DNA of 64,000 bases from Numida meleagris. Its lineage: Eukaryota > Chordata > Aves > Galliformes > Numididae. A program made the position numbers and the translations under genes. Numbering within the stretch: position 1 is the stretch's first letter; each line of letters begins with the position of its first letter. Shown here piece after piece: positions 25,201 through 36,830 of this stretch. The stretch spans positions 35,744,948 to 35,808,947 of the forward strand of contig NC_034412.1 of assembly GCF_002078875.1 (NCBI RefSeq), written 5' to 3'. Below the pieces are notes generated by a model. It did no database searches. It was not told the DNA's origin and saw nothing but the letters and a program-made list of their open reading frames with translations.

Positions 25201-27255
25201 AAAAATAGTTGAAAATTGATGAAGTGTCATCAAAAGGTTTTCATTTATGCATATACCTGAACCAGAATGGTCAGTAACAGTGGAAGAACATCTGTAACTG
25301 GTAGGGCTATCTTTAGAAGCCACATTTGCTCTAGCCTCTAATTCATTTCCCTCAGGAGAGTTGACCGCTCTAAAACCTAGATTGAAAGTCCAAGAGACAT
25401 CTATTGTGATGCAGAGAAACCAAAATCACCCCCACCTGCAATTTAAGTCTCATCTACTTTTCAAGAATGTCTTTTCAGAGTAGTAATGGCTGTAGACTTC
25501 TCCTGTCCTATGTTCCTAAACCATAAAATAGCTGAAGGCCAGACAGTAAAATATACAGAAATACTAAGGGTCATAGAAATAACAGCAGAGATTAAACTTG
25601 GTGACAAATGTATCTGAGGTCCCAGTTCATACTATATTCAGTGATCAGTGAAGGAAACGAAGACTCGCTCCCCCCAAGGTTTACACCCGCAGTCCCTGCT
25701 TTTTTATAGTATTCCGGGTCTCTCCTAAACCCCCTCTTCCCCCATCCATCACTTTCCCTCATTAATCTCATCCTTGACCTTTCCATTCTCCTAAACTTCT
25801 CAGAATATTTGTCACAGCAGTTTTATATTTTCTCCCCTATCCCTTTCACCCACATAACTGAAAATACATCATCACTTCTGTCAGTAGCTGAAGAGCAGCA
25901 CATACTTGGGTAGGCTTTGAGGTCAGCACAGCTGTCTTTGATGACTGATCAACCACCGGAATAAACAGCACAAATGACTGCTGAGCTCAAACAGATCTTC
26001 TCCCTTCAATGAGAGTACTTACGGAGGGTCTCCATCCCATTACCCATTTATACAAAGACGGTAGGACCATAATGTCTTTTAAAACTCTATCCTTTTGCAA
26101 AATCTATTTTAAATCAGTCGTGTAAAAATATCATAGTGTTATTAAATTGCAGAAAGAATAAAAAATATAATTTATACAAACAGTTGTGATTCATGCATAG
26201 CAAGATACAACTACTACGCACTCTGGCTGTATTTCGTGTTCTGTGTTACCAGGTTTCTATAACAAAGTTCCTGAACACAAGGAGCTTGGACAGGGTCCTC
26301 AGCTTAAAATGACGAATGCTTGAATGAAGTTCCACTATTTTGCACTGGCATACCAAAGAGATGATGTGCGCAAAACATTGTGCTTTAAAAAGTAACTTTT
26401 TTTTCCCAAATAAATTAATGTATAATAATACAGAAATGATATGCATTTTTAAGGACTACATACAAAACGCTGACAATTGCAACCTATCTGGGGCTTGTCA
26501 TTGCCCGAACACAGATTTACTCCGATTCACCAACCAGGTAGCCCATCTATAACAAATTCAACAGCTTTGTTTGCATCTAGTGTTTAAAAGTGCTTGGGTT
26601 CATTATTGTCAAGTTAGCTAAAAATGAAGATAAATATTTTTAATTTTTAAAACAACTTGTATTATTGATTAGTCTACACGGTTTAAATCAGCCTTGGAAT
26701 TTGACAAACAAATATGAAGTGTTTTACATAACCAGCTGCACATCAAAGGTAATTTTGCAACACAAAAATATTCTGGCCAGACCTGGCTTTTAGACAGTTA
26801 TAGATCCCAGCGGAGGCATGGGAAGACCAGAGTTCAAATTCAGTTTACTATGGCAACTCTCCCAGCTCTGAATCTTAGCCATGTGACTGGCAATGCTTAC
26901 TGTCACCACAGGGGAGTCTTAAAAGGGAAAAGTGGTAGCTCCAACAGTCAAAGAAAAAGCAAATACTACCATACGTAACTCATACAAGAGCAGAACATTT
27001 CTCAGTTGAATCTCAAGCTATTTCTTGGCATTGTGCAGGTATCTTCCTGTTGTTTGAGATAAATGGCAGACATAGAATAAGTTTTAATACACAGGAAAGA
27101 GCATTTGTCAGATTCTCTGCTGAATTTGAATATTGCTAACAGATCTAGAGTCAAGTAACAAAAACAGAGCCCTGGCTTTGCAACATAACATTGGTCAGAT
27201 TTGCTCCTATAATACATCTGTTACATGATCATGCACCAGTAACCATCAGCAACAC
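19229..27255. other. Gene-free intergenic DNA
   Basis: About 8 kb of AT-rich sequence. Open frames of up to 120 codons (24212-24574) show no domain and have the composition of the surrounding DNA. A stretch near 26806-26900 (AGTTCAAATTCAG ... CCATGTGACTGGCAA) weakly resembles the MIR core, too degraded to call. No RNA gene or transposon was otherwise recognised. Confidence 0.5.
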
Positions 27256-27644
27256 TGTAGGAAGAGGACTGACAGAGAGGTAACCTATAGGAAGTAATAA
27301 GAGAGCAAGCATAACACAATGGAAAGCGCAGCAATAACAGCAGAGCAGCAAGGTCCTATGCTGCAGCAAGCGAGGATTTGCTCAAATGCAACAGCTGTGA
27401 GCACAGAAATAAAGGAAAGAATCTGCTTACCTTCAGAAGGCCTCAAGTACATAGGGATCTCCAGCAAGATCCCCTTGCCTCCACTGCCAACCCTTCAGTG
27501 AGGTCTGGGAAGGGGTGGATCCTGGCTGCACCCCTTCCGGTCACTCAGGTACACTGCATGCACCTGAGCTTCCCTGGGTTGGCCCTGCCTTCCCACCAGG
27601 TGCTCAATCACTGCTTCAAGCTGTGACTTAGCATTTCCCCTACA
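27256..27644. mobile_element. Candidate LTR (solo) with TGTAGG...CCTACA ends
   Basis: A 389-bp segment, more GC-rich than its surroundings, bounded by TGTAGG (27256-27261) and CCTACA (27639-27644), a 6-bp terminal inverted repeat in the TG...CA form typical of LTRs. An AATAAA at about 27411 supports, weakly, a + orientation. The flanks show only an imperfect duplication (GCAAC at 27249-27253, two bases away from the end, against GCAAG at 27645-27649). The open frames inside have no domain. It may be an avian ERV LTR; a coincidence of a short palindrome is possible. Confidence 0.45.
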
Positions 27645-29432
27645 GCAAGTAAAGACCGAGCACTTGTCCATGTCTGAGGAGTATCGCTATATGCTGTGTT
27701 GGCTGCTCGTGAGATCAGTCAGCCTATAGTAAATAAAGCAAGAGAGTATAAATGTGGCCAGTGAACAATAACAGCCAAGATCAGAGTAAATGCTATTGTC
27801 ACAGAACTCGATGAGCAACCAAAATACAGTGCTATACTGTAAACTGAGCAGACCGATTTGTGAGAAAAAACTGTACAATTCTCTTGTTGGTTTCTACTTA
27901 AATTTTCAAGCAAGCTAAGCACCCAGACTTCTAAGCCAAATACACACCAAATACAAGCAGCTTCACAAAACACGTTTTTTGCAGCAGTTTTTCAGAGTGA
28001 TCACCAATACCGACCCAGAGAACAACCTCTACTTAGATTCCTCATTTTTATTCATTCATATAAATGGAAGTAATCACTTCTCAGCTTTAGCATAATGGTG
28101 TTTAAACATTTAATCTGAACGACTCGCAAGCTAGTAAGCACAGCTAACCACAAATTGGAGGAGCTGATGTACTCGCAGACCGACCCTGCAGCAATAAGAA
28201 ATGTCGTATACTACATAAATGCAAAATCATAAACTAGAGCAGGATATTACTGGTAATGAATGACACTTCTCACCCAACAAATTATTGAGATTTTGTACAG
28301 CTCTTCTCACCGACAAATTTATTTAGATTTCATAAAGAACTGGAAAGGATGCTGTTGTCAGATGGCAGCCAATTTGCAGACTGTACAAATAGATTTAGAG
28401 AACTCCCTCTGCTGTAATCTTTAGCTTTGCAATTTTTTAATAATTCAACATCCTTCTGAACAATACAGAAGCTATGGATATGTCCCCCTGTAAAAAAGTG
28501 TCTTCAGCTCTGCACTGTTGAGTCAGTGACTGCTATGACAAAATAGCTTTGATTTTTAGAGGTGTTTTCACTGTCAAATGAAAAAAGTAATACGATGAAA
28601 TGAATGCATCAAGATTTTCAGAAAATATAGGAATTTTTTAAGTCACTAAGGCCATGTCATCAGTAATCAGGTCAGTGTTCTTAGAGTAATTAACAGAAAA
28701 TTGACTGTATCAGTAAAATTATTGCTGTAGTTGTCATCATTTGCAAAAACACCAGCCAAGAGTCCAAACACTGCAGGGGTATAAAAAATCCAGAGACTGT
28801 ATTTCTTCAAATAACTTTTATAATATATTTTAAATCTAAACTGCTGATGGCACTACAGTTTTAGAACATTTAAACCTGTTTCAACAAGCGAACTTCAGAA
28901 CTAGAAACAATTGTGCTGAGGGGTCAGTGAGTATGGTATTTGGTTAATGAACCTGCCAAAAAGCAGAGCGATAAACTCAGTTAAGAGCCAAACGTGGGGA
29001 ATGCTGTATGAACACTGCTACATGTACTGAACCTGTTGTGTATAATCATTAGAATACAGAGCTGTCAGTTTGCTATGTGCAGAGCCTAAATTCACATGTG
29101 AAATGATGGAAAAGCTAGTCTATGCAATATACATGCAGAGAAAAAAATGATGGATTTAGCAGAACATAATACAATTGCTGATTCAAAACTGAACTAATAC
29201 TTCTTAGAACAACCAAAGAGACATAATTTTGACATATAGCTTATACATAAAATCATTATTAGGCTATTGCTTACTATTCAGTGTTGTTGCTTCTTTTTTA
29301 AAACAGTTGCAAAATTTGTTTTCAAAGCAAAAAGTAGCATGCTCCTTTAACCCTTCTAATCAAGAAAGTTCACAAATCTTCAAGTTATGAAGAATATCAC
29401 AAACATGTTCAATGGCTTCTTTGCATGCTTTA
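27645..29432. other. Gene-free intergenic DNA
   Basis: AT-rich, with only short chance frames and no recognised repeat. Confidence 0.5.
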
Positions 29433-29972
29433 CATCTTGTCAACGGTTTACGGGCGTTCGGCCCGGTTCCGTGACGAAGGGGACGGGGGATCCACGGGTC
29501 CACACCCCGTGAAAAGGGAAAAGGGGAAAAAGGGTAAGGAGATGGCCCTGAGAGCAAAGAACAGCGACAACAATCTGAGGAGAAACAAACTAATTTACTA
29601 AATAAGATATCGGAATGCAAAACAACACACTATAATACAATATAACTACAATTTAAGCTGATAAATCCAATACAGAGAGAGAGAATGTCCCAAAATCAAG
29701 ATAGGCCTTACTCTACTACCAACGATAAGACGGCTGGAGAGCGAGGTGCTGCCAAGATGAGAGACGGGCAGAAAAAGGCACGAGGTCTCGTGATCTGCAA
29801 GTTTTTATACTGCGAGCTTTTATCTTTTCCCTCCGGCTGGAAATGGTAACAGAGGAGCAAAGTACCGTGGGGACTGTAGTAGTCCTTCTCTTCTGAGAAC
29901 CAGGTATATCCACTACATGATGTTATGATGTGGAATACCAATAACCGAAAATCACAAAACCATGACACATCT
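29433..29972 (-). mobile_element. Young solo LTR (ERVL-like) with 5-bp target duplication
   Basis: The LTR runs from 29438 to 29967 (530 bp) and starts TGTCA and ends TGACA. It is flanked by a perfect direct duplication CATCT (29433-29437 and 29968-29972). Read on the minus strand it starts TGTCATGG, has a TATAAAA box at 29803-29809, and ends in a CpG-rich tail (plus strand 29440-29510) finishing CCGTTGACA. CpG dinucleotides in the tail are largely preserved and no internal viral sequence is present, so it is a solo LTR left by LTR-LTR recombination. A 5-bp duplication is usual for ERVL-type elements. The open frames inside it are chance. Confidence 0.88.
29803..29809 (-). promoter_or_regulatory. 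TATA box of the solo LTR
   Basis: On the minus strand the LTR reads GCAGTATAAAAACTTGCAG, a canonical TATA box about 160 bp in from its 5' end (29967). Transcription would run leftwards. Confidence 0.6.
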
Positions 29973-31962
29973 CAATGAAATTTTCAACATTCCCAAACTG
30001 AGAAGTTAGAAAGAAGGTAGCTGGTTCAAAATCAAAGTGAGTTCAAGTGCTTCACAGCTCTTGTGGTTCAAGTTCCACATAGTACCATTTTTTTCATATA
30101 TATCAAGATTATACTCCAGTGATACAGCCTGGCAACTGCTCTAGAGAAAGGTAAAAAGAAGAGAATGCATGCCACAAGAACCTAGTCCTCTGAAAAAGAA
30201 ACTCTTCCACAGCCACTGTCTACCAATTCAATGTCTAAATAAAATGCTTACATTATTTTTAACAAATAAAAAATGCTCAGTTAAGGATAATTGAACTGTT
30301 TTTTTTTTTCCTTCCTTGTTAAGGTATTCTCTATAAAGAAAACATCACTAGGCCATTCTCCATATATTTTGAATTCTATTGTCAGTGGGCAAAATATAAA
30401 TCACACACAGTGTGACTAATTTCCAGATAAGGAAAATCCCTGCTTGGAATCAGAAATTCATACTTAAATGGCAACAGTCAAACTAAGTCTCCGTGTAATC
30501 AAATAGGCTCACAAATGTACTCATAAAGAGAGGAAAGATAAACCTGTTAAGAAGTTAAACAAGCAAAAAGGAGGAGAACATATTTTGATTCACCCCCCTG
30601 GTTGCTCCACAGTCAAAGGGACTGCTGTCCTCAAAGTGGAAGTGAAGAGACACCAGTTTTATAAAAGCTCAGATGGATAGAAGTGCATAACAACTAAAAG
30701 TGGTGGCTTGAAGCCATTGGTACATTTCCTTCATTTACAAAAAGAGCTACAACATGTGCCTGAAATGCTTTGTTTTCATTTGTTAGCTGTTCTGCAAAGA
30801 TCTCTTGATAATGCAGAATGTTTCCACAATAAACGTTGTCCAGAACAAGTTTACCCTAGAGTCTTACTGTATCATTGAGCGTTTACAAAATAAAATAAAT
30901 TTAAATAAGTAAGGTTGGCCAAATTCAAACCACAAATCAGAAAACCACCAAGTAGGACCATCCTCCCTGCCAGAGCTTAATGTGACCTAATGGGAGAACT
31001 GTGAGAAGTTAGAATTGGTTTTTATGTAGCTTCATGTAATATTTGGCAAACCAAAGGAGCTGGGCCAGGACTTCTGATCCTTAAACAAACATTTGATGTA
31101 ACTTTTTTCACTTTTCATCACAATAATACTCTACATTCTACCCTCCTATGACCTCAGCCTCTTTTCCCCAGGGCGGGTCAAATTTAGAACCTCCTCCTTC
31201 ACTTATGAGTGTCATTCGAATCAGCCAGTTCCAGATGTGTTTCACCTCCACCCACAACAAGCCCTGCAGGTCCAGCAAAGTGCAGAGAGGGGAAGGACTA
31301 CAGGGAGAAGGAGCTGTGCCCTGGCAGCACATCAGTTGGCCCGAAACTTCTCACTGAGTTTATTATTCATAGCACTGGTGGGAGGGCAGGGGGCAGGGTG
31401 ACTCACACAAGATCTTGTCTAAATTGAAAACCAATACCATATCCACACCCCCGCATCTGAGAGGAGAGCTGTGGTGGGTCAGTGTAGTCAGTTTTGCTTC
31501 AAATGGATGGCTGGGCCCCAGAGACTTGCTGCTCCAGGCTAAGCAGGTCACTTGCTATCACGAAAATGAGAGAGAACAGCAAGTTTATCTTTGCTTCTAA
31601 CTCCTTCAGAGAAACAACCTCCACTGCCCGTTCACTATGAATAACGCTGTACTACTGTAGCAAAAGTGAGCATCAGTGCGAGGTCTCCTGAATTACCTTT
31701 AAATTCATAGGAAGTATATAGAGAACCAGATTAAAAAACAGTGTTCTAATTTAGTGCTATTCTAATGGCAATTAAAATTAAATAAACCAACTTTCCAGCA
31801 TTCATCCAACTAGAAGAAGGAATATTATTCAGCTTAGACATCACATTATTTCAAGTGCAAGTGAACATGAGAATTATTTTCCTAACTGCATTAAAAGAAT
31901 GATGTAGTAAGGAAATAATAAAGTGACGCTTTATGGCAGGGACAGCTACAAAAAGAAAAGAA
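29973..31962. other. Gene-free intergenic DNA, partly GC-elevated
   Basis: Mostly AT-rich. 31140-31560 is clearly richer in G+C than its surroundings (for example GGGAGGGCAGGGGGCAGGG near 31380) but shows no CpG cluster, splice-bounded exon or domain. The overlapping open frames there (60-72 codons on both strands) are explained by the scarcity of stop codons in GC-rich DNA. Confidence 0.5.
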
Positions 31963-32080
31963 AGAGAAAAGGAGAGAGAAAAGGAGAGAGAAAAGGAGAG
32001 AGAAAAGGAGAGAGAAAAGGAGAGAGAAAAGGAGAGAGAAAAGGAGAGAGAAAAGGAGAAGAGAGAAAAGAGAGAAGAGA
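31963..32080. repeat. Polypurine 12-bp minisatellite (AGAGAGAAAAGG)n
   Basis: About eight near-perfect tandem copies of the 12-bp unit at 31963-32060, followed by degenerate copies to 32080. The strand is pure A/G throughout. Because 12 is a multiple of 3, minus-strand frames across it read as repeated SFSL or LLFS and are not genes. Confidence 0.97.
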
Positions 32081-33632
32081 AAACCCAATAGTTTAACTGC
32101 ATTAAATTTCATAGTAAGACATTTGACTAACACAATAAGTGTTAACGCACTGTTCCAATTATATTTTAAACAAACATCTCCAGTGTCTTCATCACCAACA
32201 GAGAACTCCATTACCTCAAGATATCGTGTATTTTTAACAGCATTTATAAGACTTTTTTTTTTTACACTGTTCCACTATCTTGGCTTTCTTCCACTTGCTA
32301 AAAATTTAGTACAACCTTGTTTTCAGTTTGTCCCCTCACAGTAATTTTCCTAATCTTGTTGTCAGCGCACTATCCTGAAGAAAGTAAGGGCAAAGGAAAG
32401 AACTACATGAGCTCCAGCAGCTGGAATGGGTGCTCCAAGCTGGATGAAGAATTGCGAAGAGGATTAGGACAACAAGGCTGTAGGGTGTGTCTGTGCTAGC
32501 CCAGGACTGCCAGGGAATTTTCTGAGTTGGGAAGTGACAGGAAGTTCCTGGGATGCTCTAGTTTGTTTCTGTCATCTGGAGCAATGCAAATGCAATAAGG
32601 ACAAAAGGAAATGGCTCTGTCTATACAAACCTTCTACCTCCCAAAAGCTTCTTCCTGCCTGGGATACAGCAAGGAGAAGGCCCATGTTTCCTGCTCAAGA
32701 GTGCCACAGTGGCCCCAAGTGGTAAATAAGGAAAACTTCAAGCAGAAACCTTCAAGGCTTCCTGCGGCAGAGCCAAATCCTAAATTAAAGGAATGTGTGA
32801 CAAAATTGCCAAAAGTGTGACACTTGGCAGCTCTCCCAGCTGCCTTCTACTACTTCCCTTCTAGCCCCCAAAGTATCTGTGATGTGAGTAGGGGCACTCT
32901 TAAGAAGCTGCTGGCCCTTTCCCACTGCAACTGCTTGGAAGAGGACTCCTGGCTTCCTTAGGCGTCACTGGGGTAAGGTAGAGAAAGAATGTAGCTTCTG
33001 GGCCTTCTGCCCAATTGCTATTCAGATGGTGGAAAGCAGAAGAGGAGATGGCTGGCTCTTTCTGAATTGAGGAAAACTTCTAGCAAAATCAGTCTCCTTT
33101 CTCCTAAGCTACACATAAGAAAATAAAGTACCAGCCAAAAACCTCTGCCCTTTACTTTCTCCCATTTTTTATGTCAGTTGAAGTTAACTCTCACTGAACT
33201 ATATACCAGCTAGGGATCTCGCTCTTTTCGTAATTCTTTCAGAAACAAGAGACCACCCTCATGTACAGACTGTGCCTTCACAGTTTTGCTCCAGCATCTT
33301 CAGTCCTGACACCTTGGAATCAAAGTATCTCTGCTTTAGTTGTTTTCCCTATAGGTAAAATATTTGATCTTCACCCAAGTCACAAAAGCCATAATTAAAA
33401 AAAAAAAAAAAAAAAAATCTCTCCCAGTTCACCCTTGCTCATAAACTATTTCCATCTGGCTAAAATTAAGTTAAAATTCTTTCTTCTCAACTTAGATTGA
33501 TATTTCTAATATTTCATTTCCAGAGGGGGGAAAAAAACAGCAAATTACCAAAGTGTTTCATATTACATTACACCCAGCATTGAGCTGAACATCACACTGA
33601 CTCCTTTCCATGTAAGGATAATTGTGACTTAT
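32081..33632. other. Gene-free intergenic DNA
   Basis: 32390-33060 is moderately GC-rich, with no exon signature. A 21-base A run lies at 33397-33417. No domain-bearing frame is seen. Confidence 0.5.
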
Positions 33633-33969
33633 CCACTTGTTGTGGTTTAACCCAGCAGGTGGCTCAGCACCATACAGACATTCACTCACTCCCACTCCCT
33701 TCTAGTGGGATGGGGCAGAGTATTGAAAAAAAAAAAAAGAAAAAAAAAAAAGTAGAACTCATGGACTGAGATAAAAACTATTTACAAAGACAGAGAGAAG
33801 GAAAAGGATAATAGTTATGACTATATATATATACATATGAACATATATAACAAGTGATACACAAGCAATTGCTCACCACCCACTGACTGACACCCATAGC
33901 AAAAACATAGCATCATACCAGGCACTCTGAAGAAAACAATTTCGTCCCAGCTGAAATTAAGACACCACC
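33633..33969 (-). mobile_element. Older ERVL-type solo LTR, internally deleted
   Basis: The LTR spans 33638-33964. On the plus strand it begins TGTTGTGGTTTAACCCAGC and ends CCCAGCTGAAATTAAGACA, the two ends of a common avian LTR family; on the minus strand this is TGTCTTAATTTCAGCTGGG ... GGGTTAAACCACAACA, which I take as the sense direction. The flanks CCACT (33633-33637) and CCACC (33965-33969) are a 5-bp duplication with one mismatch. At about 327 bp it is shorter than I would expect for the family, and the middle is replaced by A-rich and TA-rich sequence (33726-33750, 33822-33850), so it is old and internally deleted. Confidence 0.75.
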
Positions 33970-36013
33970 GACAATAGAAAAGTGTAAGCATATGCCATCT
34001 TTCACCCCCAAAAGTAGACCACCGTGCAAACATGTAGGTATTCACTTAACACAGCCAGCTACAAACAAATGAAAAATGATTATTTAAACAGACAAAAGAC
34101 ACCCCACAAAGCAGCAGAATAAAAATGGATATTTATCATAGCTAAATTATTAAAAGGATAATTAAATTATTTAAAATATAATTTTACCAGCACAGATACA
34201 TACAACTGTTACAAAATATTTAAGAGGTATGGGTAGTGGTTTCACATCTTACTAATACCATGTTGGGGCACTGGTATGTGACTATTGATTCAGAGGAATT
34301 AATAGTAATGGGTTATTTCACATTAACTCCTGCAGTTCTTCAAAACATTCCATTCTACTACTGATCTGACATTACTCTGCTGAATTTGAGATATCTAATA
34401 TATGTTGTGCTATAGAATGAGACAACTGTAACATTCATTCTCAATTTTGTAATTTTTCGTAGGCTAGAATATACAGTCAGGTGTAAGGATTTAAGATCTG
34501 ATCCCTACTACTGAGCCATTGGCTAATGGTGAAATTGCTAGTCTGTTAATCCCTGTAGTAATCTCTATTAATAAGAATTTGTGGTCTTTGAATGAACCGT
34601 AAGATACTATTATTGTTGAAGTGGCCTGAACAATTTACATGTGGGTTTAAAATTGACAGTTACTTTAGAAAAAAACATTGATATTTCTAAATAATAGATA
34701 AGTAGATACGTAGATAGAGAGAAGATATAGACTAAAGGCACTGAGACCCAAACCTATCTTTTGAGTAGCCCATCATTACACAGAACATTCAGAAGCCAGT
34801 ATGCCACAGATGACAAATGTCTTTGACAATTGGGTTCTTCACAGATATACTTCAAATGTTTTTCAGTATTGAATTTTTAACCATGCTTTGTCAGTGTATT
34901 TTTAATTGATCTTGTCTTAATATGGCAACTTACAGAATTTAGTTTAGTGTGAAAGACAGTCATTTATCTGCTGGAAGGTCCATTGAAGACCCTGACCAGG
35001 AAAAAACTTTCTTTTTTGTTTTTTTAACAGCATTTTGGGTCTCCATTTGCATCTGAATACCTGAAATTAAAGTTTTCTGTTTCTACTTGTTTCTACTTAA
35101 AGAAGTAACCATTCAATGAAATTGTGCAGAATTTTCATATTCCTCTCAGTTCAATAAATGCACCAACTTCTCAACTTTTGAAATTCAGAGACTTCACACA
35201 AAAGTTGAAGCAGCTGTTTCCAGTGGTTTGCCTCACACTTCCTTAACCCTTAGTAACCCAAGTTTATTAGAACTGTAACTTCGCTGAAATTCTCAAGCTC
35301 TACTTGCCTGCTTTTGCATCCCAAGATTCATGCCTTTTTGAGAAATATTTCAAAATGGAAAGTAGGCCTTCTCAAGATCTGCACAGTGCCTTTCAAAAAA
35401 ATATGGTTAGAGGCTCACAGAAAGCTGCCTTACCAGAACTGGAAATAGGGAATCACCATCCACATGCATATATTTCTTCCCTAAGTATTGTTTGAAATAC
35501 CTCATTAAAAAATACCAGCTGATGATATATTAAGCATATTTTTAAAGCACAGTATGTTTTTTTTTTTCTTTTAGAAATTGACTTCCCTGCCTTTTATAAA
35601 AAAAAAATTAGGATCTGAGGGATACTGAGGGGTAATGCTCTAATATCAAGTGAAAACCACACTAGCTTTTCCTCAGGTCTCTTATGAAATGGTGTTTAGT
35701 ATTCATTGGTCAAAGGTTATTTCAATGTAAATTCTACTGTATGGATGAAAAGCAGCATATCAGCATTACTTGTAGATGCTTCCTGTGAATTCAGCTTCTT
35801 TCATTGCCTTGAAAAGGCAATTAGCTATAGCTAAGATTATAGCTGAGATTGCTACTTACTTCACAAATCAGGTAGGTACAGCAACCTTAAAAGAGTCTAA
35901 AAGTATTAGCTGCAGTAATCCAACCTGTTACTGTATCACAACAAATAAAAGATACAAACACAAAACAATATTAATTTTTACAAGTGTACAGAACATTAAA
36001 ATCTGCTTAAACT
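33970..36013. other. Gene-free intergenic DNA
   Basis: AT-rich. It contains a GATA/TAGA-rich patch at 34695-34730 and nothing else recognisable up to the CR1 junction. Confidence 0.5.
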
Positions 36014-36830
36014 CAAGGGACGCCATCCAGAGGCACCTGGACAGGTTTGAGAGATGGGCCTATGCCAACCTTATGAAGTTCAATAAGACCAAGTGCAAAG
36101 TCCCACACCTGGGCTGGGGCAATCCCAGGCACAAATAGAGACTGGGAGGAGAACAGTCTTGAGAACAGCCCTGAGGAGAAGGATTTGGGGGCGTTGGTTG
36201 ATGAAAGACTCAATATGAGCTGGCAGTGCACGCTTGCAGCCCAGAAGGCCAACTGTATCGTGGGTTGCATCATGGGAAGTGCAGCCAGCAGGTCAAGGGA
36301 GGTGATTCTGCCCCTCTACTCTGCTCTCATGAGACCCCACCTGGAGTACTGTGTCCAGTTCTGGGCCCCACAACACAAGAAGGACATGGAGCTGCTGGAG
36401 CAGGTCCAAAGGAGGGACACGAAGATTATCAGAGGCTTAAGCACTTCCCTTATGGGGACAGGCTGAGAGACCTGGGGCTTTTTGGCCTGGAGAAGACTCT
36501 GGGAGGACCTTATAGTGGCCTCCTAGTTCCTGAAGGGGGGCTGCAGGAATATAAGGGCATGTAGCGACAGGACAAGGGGAAATGGCTTTAAACTGGAAGA
36601 AGGTAGATTTAGGCTAGATATTAGGAAGAAAATCTTTACTGTGAGGGTGGTGAGACACTGGAACAGGTTGCCCAGAGAGATCATGGATGCCTTCTCCCTG
36701 GAGGCGTTCAAGGCCAGGCTGGATGGGGCTCTGAGCAACTTGGTCTAGTGGAAGGTGTCCCTTCCTATAGCAGGGGGGTTGGAATGAGATCTTGGAGGTC
36801 TCTTCCGATCCAAAACAATCTATGATAATG
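36014..36830 (+). mobile_element. CR1 LINE, about 0.8-kb 3' segment
   Basis: This is the most continuous CR1 here. Translated in three frames because of indels, it follows CR1 ORF2: [20 protein letters not shown], then [20 protein letters not shown], then [20 protein letters not shown] and [20 protein letters not shown], then the RLDIRKKIFTVRVVRHW-type region near 36610 and the stop region. The 3'UTR runs to a decayed octamer end (CAATCTATGATAATG, about 36816-36830). The 5' end is truncated at 36014, inside the region after the RT catalytic core. Several frameshifts make it inactive. Confidence 0.93.

Noticed and set aside
29360..29968. Minus-strand frames of 65-86 codons with Pro/Ser-rich composition
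   Set aside because: They lie inside the solo LTR and its edge; LTRs are non-coding and no retroviral domain is present.
31851..32211. Minus-strand frames with repeated SFSL and LLFS, resembling a membrane protein
   Set aside because: Translation of the 12-bp polypurine minisatellite, whose unit length is a multiple of three.
35776..36138. 120-codon frame with an apparently unique N-terminus
   Set aside because: The C-terminal part is CR1 ORF2; the N-terminal part is flanking DNA that happens to be open in the same frame.
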